Positions 62,547-64,000 of a stretch of DNA of 64,000 nt are shown here, piece by piece; within the stretch, counting starts at the first letter, position 1, and every line of letters begins with the position of its first letter. The position numbers and the translations under genes were made by a program. Origin of the DNA: Roseivivax jejudonensis (lineage in GTDB: Bacteria > Pseudomonadota > Alphaproteobacteria > Rhodobacterales > Rhodobacteraceae); contig NZ_FWFK01000003.1 of the NCBI RefSeq assembly GCF_900172265.1, positions 496,001 through 560,000 on the forward strand, given 5' to 3'. The notes beneath the pieces were generated by a model. That model saw only the letters and a program-made list of their open reading frames with translations, was not told the DNA's origin and did not search any database.

Positions 62547-63050
62547 ATGGCAGAGAGCAAGCACGACGCGGACGTGGCCTTCATCCAGGCACTGGCGGAG
62601 CTCTTGCGCGAAAACGATCTGACGGAACTTCAGGTCAAGCGCGAGTACGGCGACGACGACAGCCTGAGCGTGCGCGTCAGCCGGATGCACCAGGCGCAAG
62701 CCGCACCCAGCCAGGTTCACGTGCCCCCCGCGCCAACCGCGCCCGCCCCCGGCCCCGCGGCCCAGCCGGCCGCAGCCGAAACAGCCGCTCCCGAACCCGC
62801 GGATCCCGCGCAGCACCCCGGGGCGGTGACGTCTCCGATGGTCGGCACCGTCTATCTGCAGCCCGAACCGGGCTCGGCCGCCTTCGTCAAGGTTGGCGGT
62901 CAGGTCAACGAGGGCGACACGCTGCTCATCGTCGAAGCGATGAAGACGATGAACCACATTCCCGCGCCGCGCGCCGGCACCGTCACGCAGATCCTCGTCG
63001 ACGATGGCGCCCCGGTCGAGTACGGCGCCCCGCTCGTCATCCTCGAGTGA
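62547..63050 (+). CDS. accB: biotin carboxyl carrier protein of acetyl-CoA carboxylase
   Basis: 167-aa BCCP. The N-terminal ~50 residues are helical, followed by an Ala/Pro linker (about 55-92). The biotinyl domain has the shared [18 protein letters not shown] and [12 protein letters not shown], so Lys133 would be biotinylated. The usual residue after this Lys is Met (AMKM), and here it is Thr. Start [20 protein letters not shown]. Six nt separate it from accC. Confidence 0.95.
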   Translation: MAESKHDADVAFIQALAELLRENDLTELQVKREYGDDDSLSVRVSRMHQAQAAPSQVHVPPAPTAPAPGPAAQPAAAETAAPEPADPAQHPGAVTSPMVGTVYLQPEPGSAAFVKVGGQVNEGDTLLIVEAMKTMNHIPAPRAGTVTQILVDDGAPVEYGAPLVILE

Positions 63051-63055
63051 CGGCC

Positions 63056-64000
63056 ATGTTCGACAAGATCCTGATTGCAAACCGCGGCGAGATCGCGCTT
63101 CGCGTCATCCGGGCGTGCCGCGAGATGGGCATCTCGTCCGTTGCCGTGCATTCGACCGCCGATGCCGACGCCATGCACGTGCGCATGGCCGACGAGACGA
63201 TCTGCATCGGACCCGCGTCCTCCGCGCAGTCGTACCTGTCGATCCCTGCGATCATCTCGGCCTGCGAGGTGACGGGCGCGCAGGCGATCCATCCCGGTTA
63301 TGGCTTCCTGTCCGAAAACGCCCGCTTCGTGCAGGTGGTCGAGGATCACGGCATCACCTTCATCGGCCCGTCGGCCGAGCATATCCGCATCATGGGCGAC
63401 AAGATCACCGCCAAGGAGACGATGAAGGATCTCGGCGTGCCCTGCGTGCCGGGCTCTGAAGGCGGCGTCGCGGACTTCGAGACCGCGCGGACGCTGGCCG
63501 CCGACATGGGCTACCCGGTCATCATCAAGGCCACCGCCGGGGGTGGCGGGCGCGGCATGAAGGTCGCCCGCGGCGAGGAAGAGCTCGAGCGCGCCTTTCA
63601 GACGGCGCGATCCGAGGCGAAGGCCGCATTCGGCAACGACGAGGTCTACATCGAGAAGTACCTCACGACGCCGCGCCACATCGAGGTGCAGGTCTTCGGT
63701 GACGGCAAGGGCCGCGCCGTGCACCTCGGAGAGCGCGACTGCTCCCTGCAGCGGCGCCACCAGAAGGTGCTCGAAGAGGCGCCCGGCCCCGCGATCAGCG
63801 AGGGCGAGCGCGCGCGCATCGGCAAGATCTGCGCCGAGGCCGTGGCCGAGATCGGCTATTCCGGCGCCGGCACGATCGAGTTCCTCTACGAGGACGGCGA
63901 GTTCTACTTTATCGAGATGAACACCCGCCTGCAGGTCGAGCATCCGGTGACCGAGGCGGTCTTCGGCGTGGATCTCGTGCGCGAACAGATCCGCGTCGCC
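63056..64000 (+). CDS. accC: biotin carboxylase of acetyl-CoA carboxylase (5' part)
   Basis: First 315 codons; runs off the right edge. Seen: [40 protein letters not shown], the ATP-grasp glycine loop [40 protein letters not shown], and [20 protein letters not shown] near the edge. Same family as the mccA N-terminus at 19.6-21.5 kb, but without a fused biotinyl domain in the part seen. It follows accB as the usual accBC pair. Confidence 0.96.
   Translation, partial: MFDKILIANRGEIALRVIRACREMGISSVAVHSTADADAMHVRMADETICIGPASSAQSYLSIPAIISACEVTGAQAIHPGYGFLSENARFVQVVEDHGITFIGPSAEHIRIMGDKITAKETMKDLGVPCVPGSEGGVADFETARTLAADMGYPVIIKATAGGGGRGMKVARGEEELERAFQTARSEAKAAFGNDEVYIEKYLTTPRHIEVQVFGDGKGRAVHLGERDCSLQRRHQKVLEEAPGPAISEGERARIGKICAEAVAEIGYSGAGTIEFLYEDGEFYFIEMNTRLQVEHPVTEAVFGVDLVREQIRVA

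Overview
The window is a GC-rich, densely packed stretch of chromosome from an alphaproteobacterium, almost certainly of the Rhodobacteraceae/Roseobacter group. The support is gene order and content: a complex I (nuo) operon studded with small extra genes, two of which resemble the Rhodobacterales families DUF5333 and DUF5337; the gph-glmU-glmS run; anmK divergent from tyrS; a GapR homologue; and a ScfR-type regulator. No rRNA, tRNA or CRISPR array was seen.

Region 1 (1-17.7 kb, minus strand): the nuo operon from nuoA (right) to nuoM (cut by the left edge), coding for NADH:quinone oxidoreductase. Fourteen extra reading frames sit between the core subunits: tiny membrane peptides, three Cys-lipoprotein candidates, a carboxymuconolactone-decarboxylase-like protein, a coiled coil, an NTF2-like protein and a helix-hairpin-helix protein that is a near-identical paralogue of the C-terminal extension of NuoE. 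Many overlap their neighbours by 1-4 nt. A good promoter lies before nuoA, and a two-way intrinsic terminator lies between nuoF and the downstream part of the cluster.

Region 2 (17.8-26.7 kb, minus strand): a complete leucine/isovalerate catabolic operon (isovaleryl-CoA dehydrogenase, acyl-CoA synthetase, both methylcrotonyl-CoA carboxylase subunits, methylglutaconyl-CoA hydratase, HMG-CoA lyase) with an ASCH-domain gene and a small exported or anchored protein inserted.

Region 3 (26.8-34.3 kb): a flavin/PPOX-like stress protein, a DegT-type aminotransferase with phosphoglycolate phosphatase, glmU-glmS for amino-sugar supply, a lipoprotein and moaA. Region 4 (34.3-36.2 kb): an insertion sequence of 1884 bp with 25-bp inverted ends, a 9-bp target duplication and a decayed transposase. 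It lies in the spacer between the convergent moaA and anmK genes and splits a palindromic pair of a GAGTATTT motif.

Region 5 (36.3-49.2 kb): anmK/tyrS, a FemAB/GNAT-like gene, two tandem cyclophilins, pgk, an FtsB-like gene, a protein of unknown function coupled to a YkgJ-type cysteine-cluster protein, gapR, a FadJ-like protein whose dehydrogenase half has lost catalytic residues, a DUF442 phosphatase/sulfurtransferase and a lone FliM/FliN-like gene.

Region 6 (49.3-64 kb): a probable short-chain-acid sensing and uptake block. It has a solute-symporter/histidine-kinase fusion, a receiver-only response regulator, a ScfR-family repressor/activator, a five-gene branched-chain-type ABC transporter, and acetyl-CoA synthetase (acs). 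The window then ends in accB and the first 315 codons of accC. The inferred link between the kinase, the regulator, the transporter and acs rests on adjacency and family knowledge, not on direct evidence.
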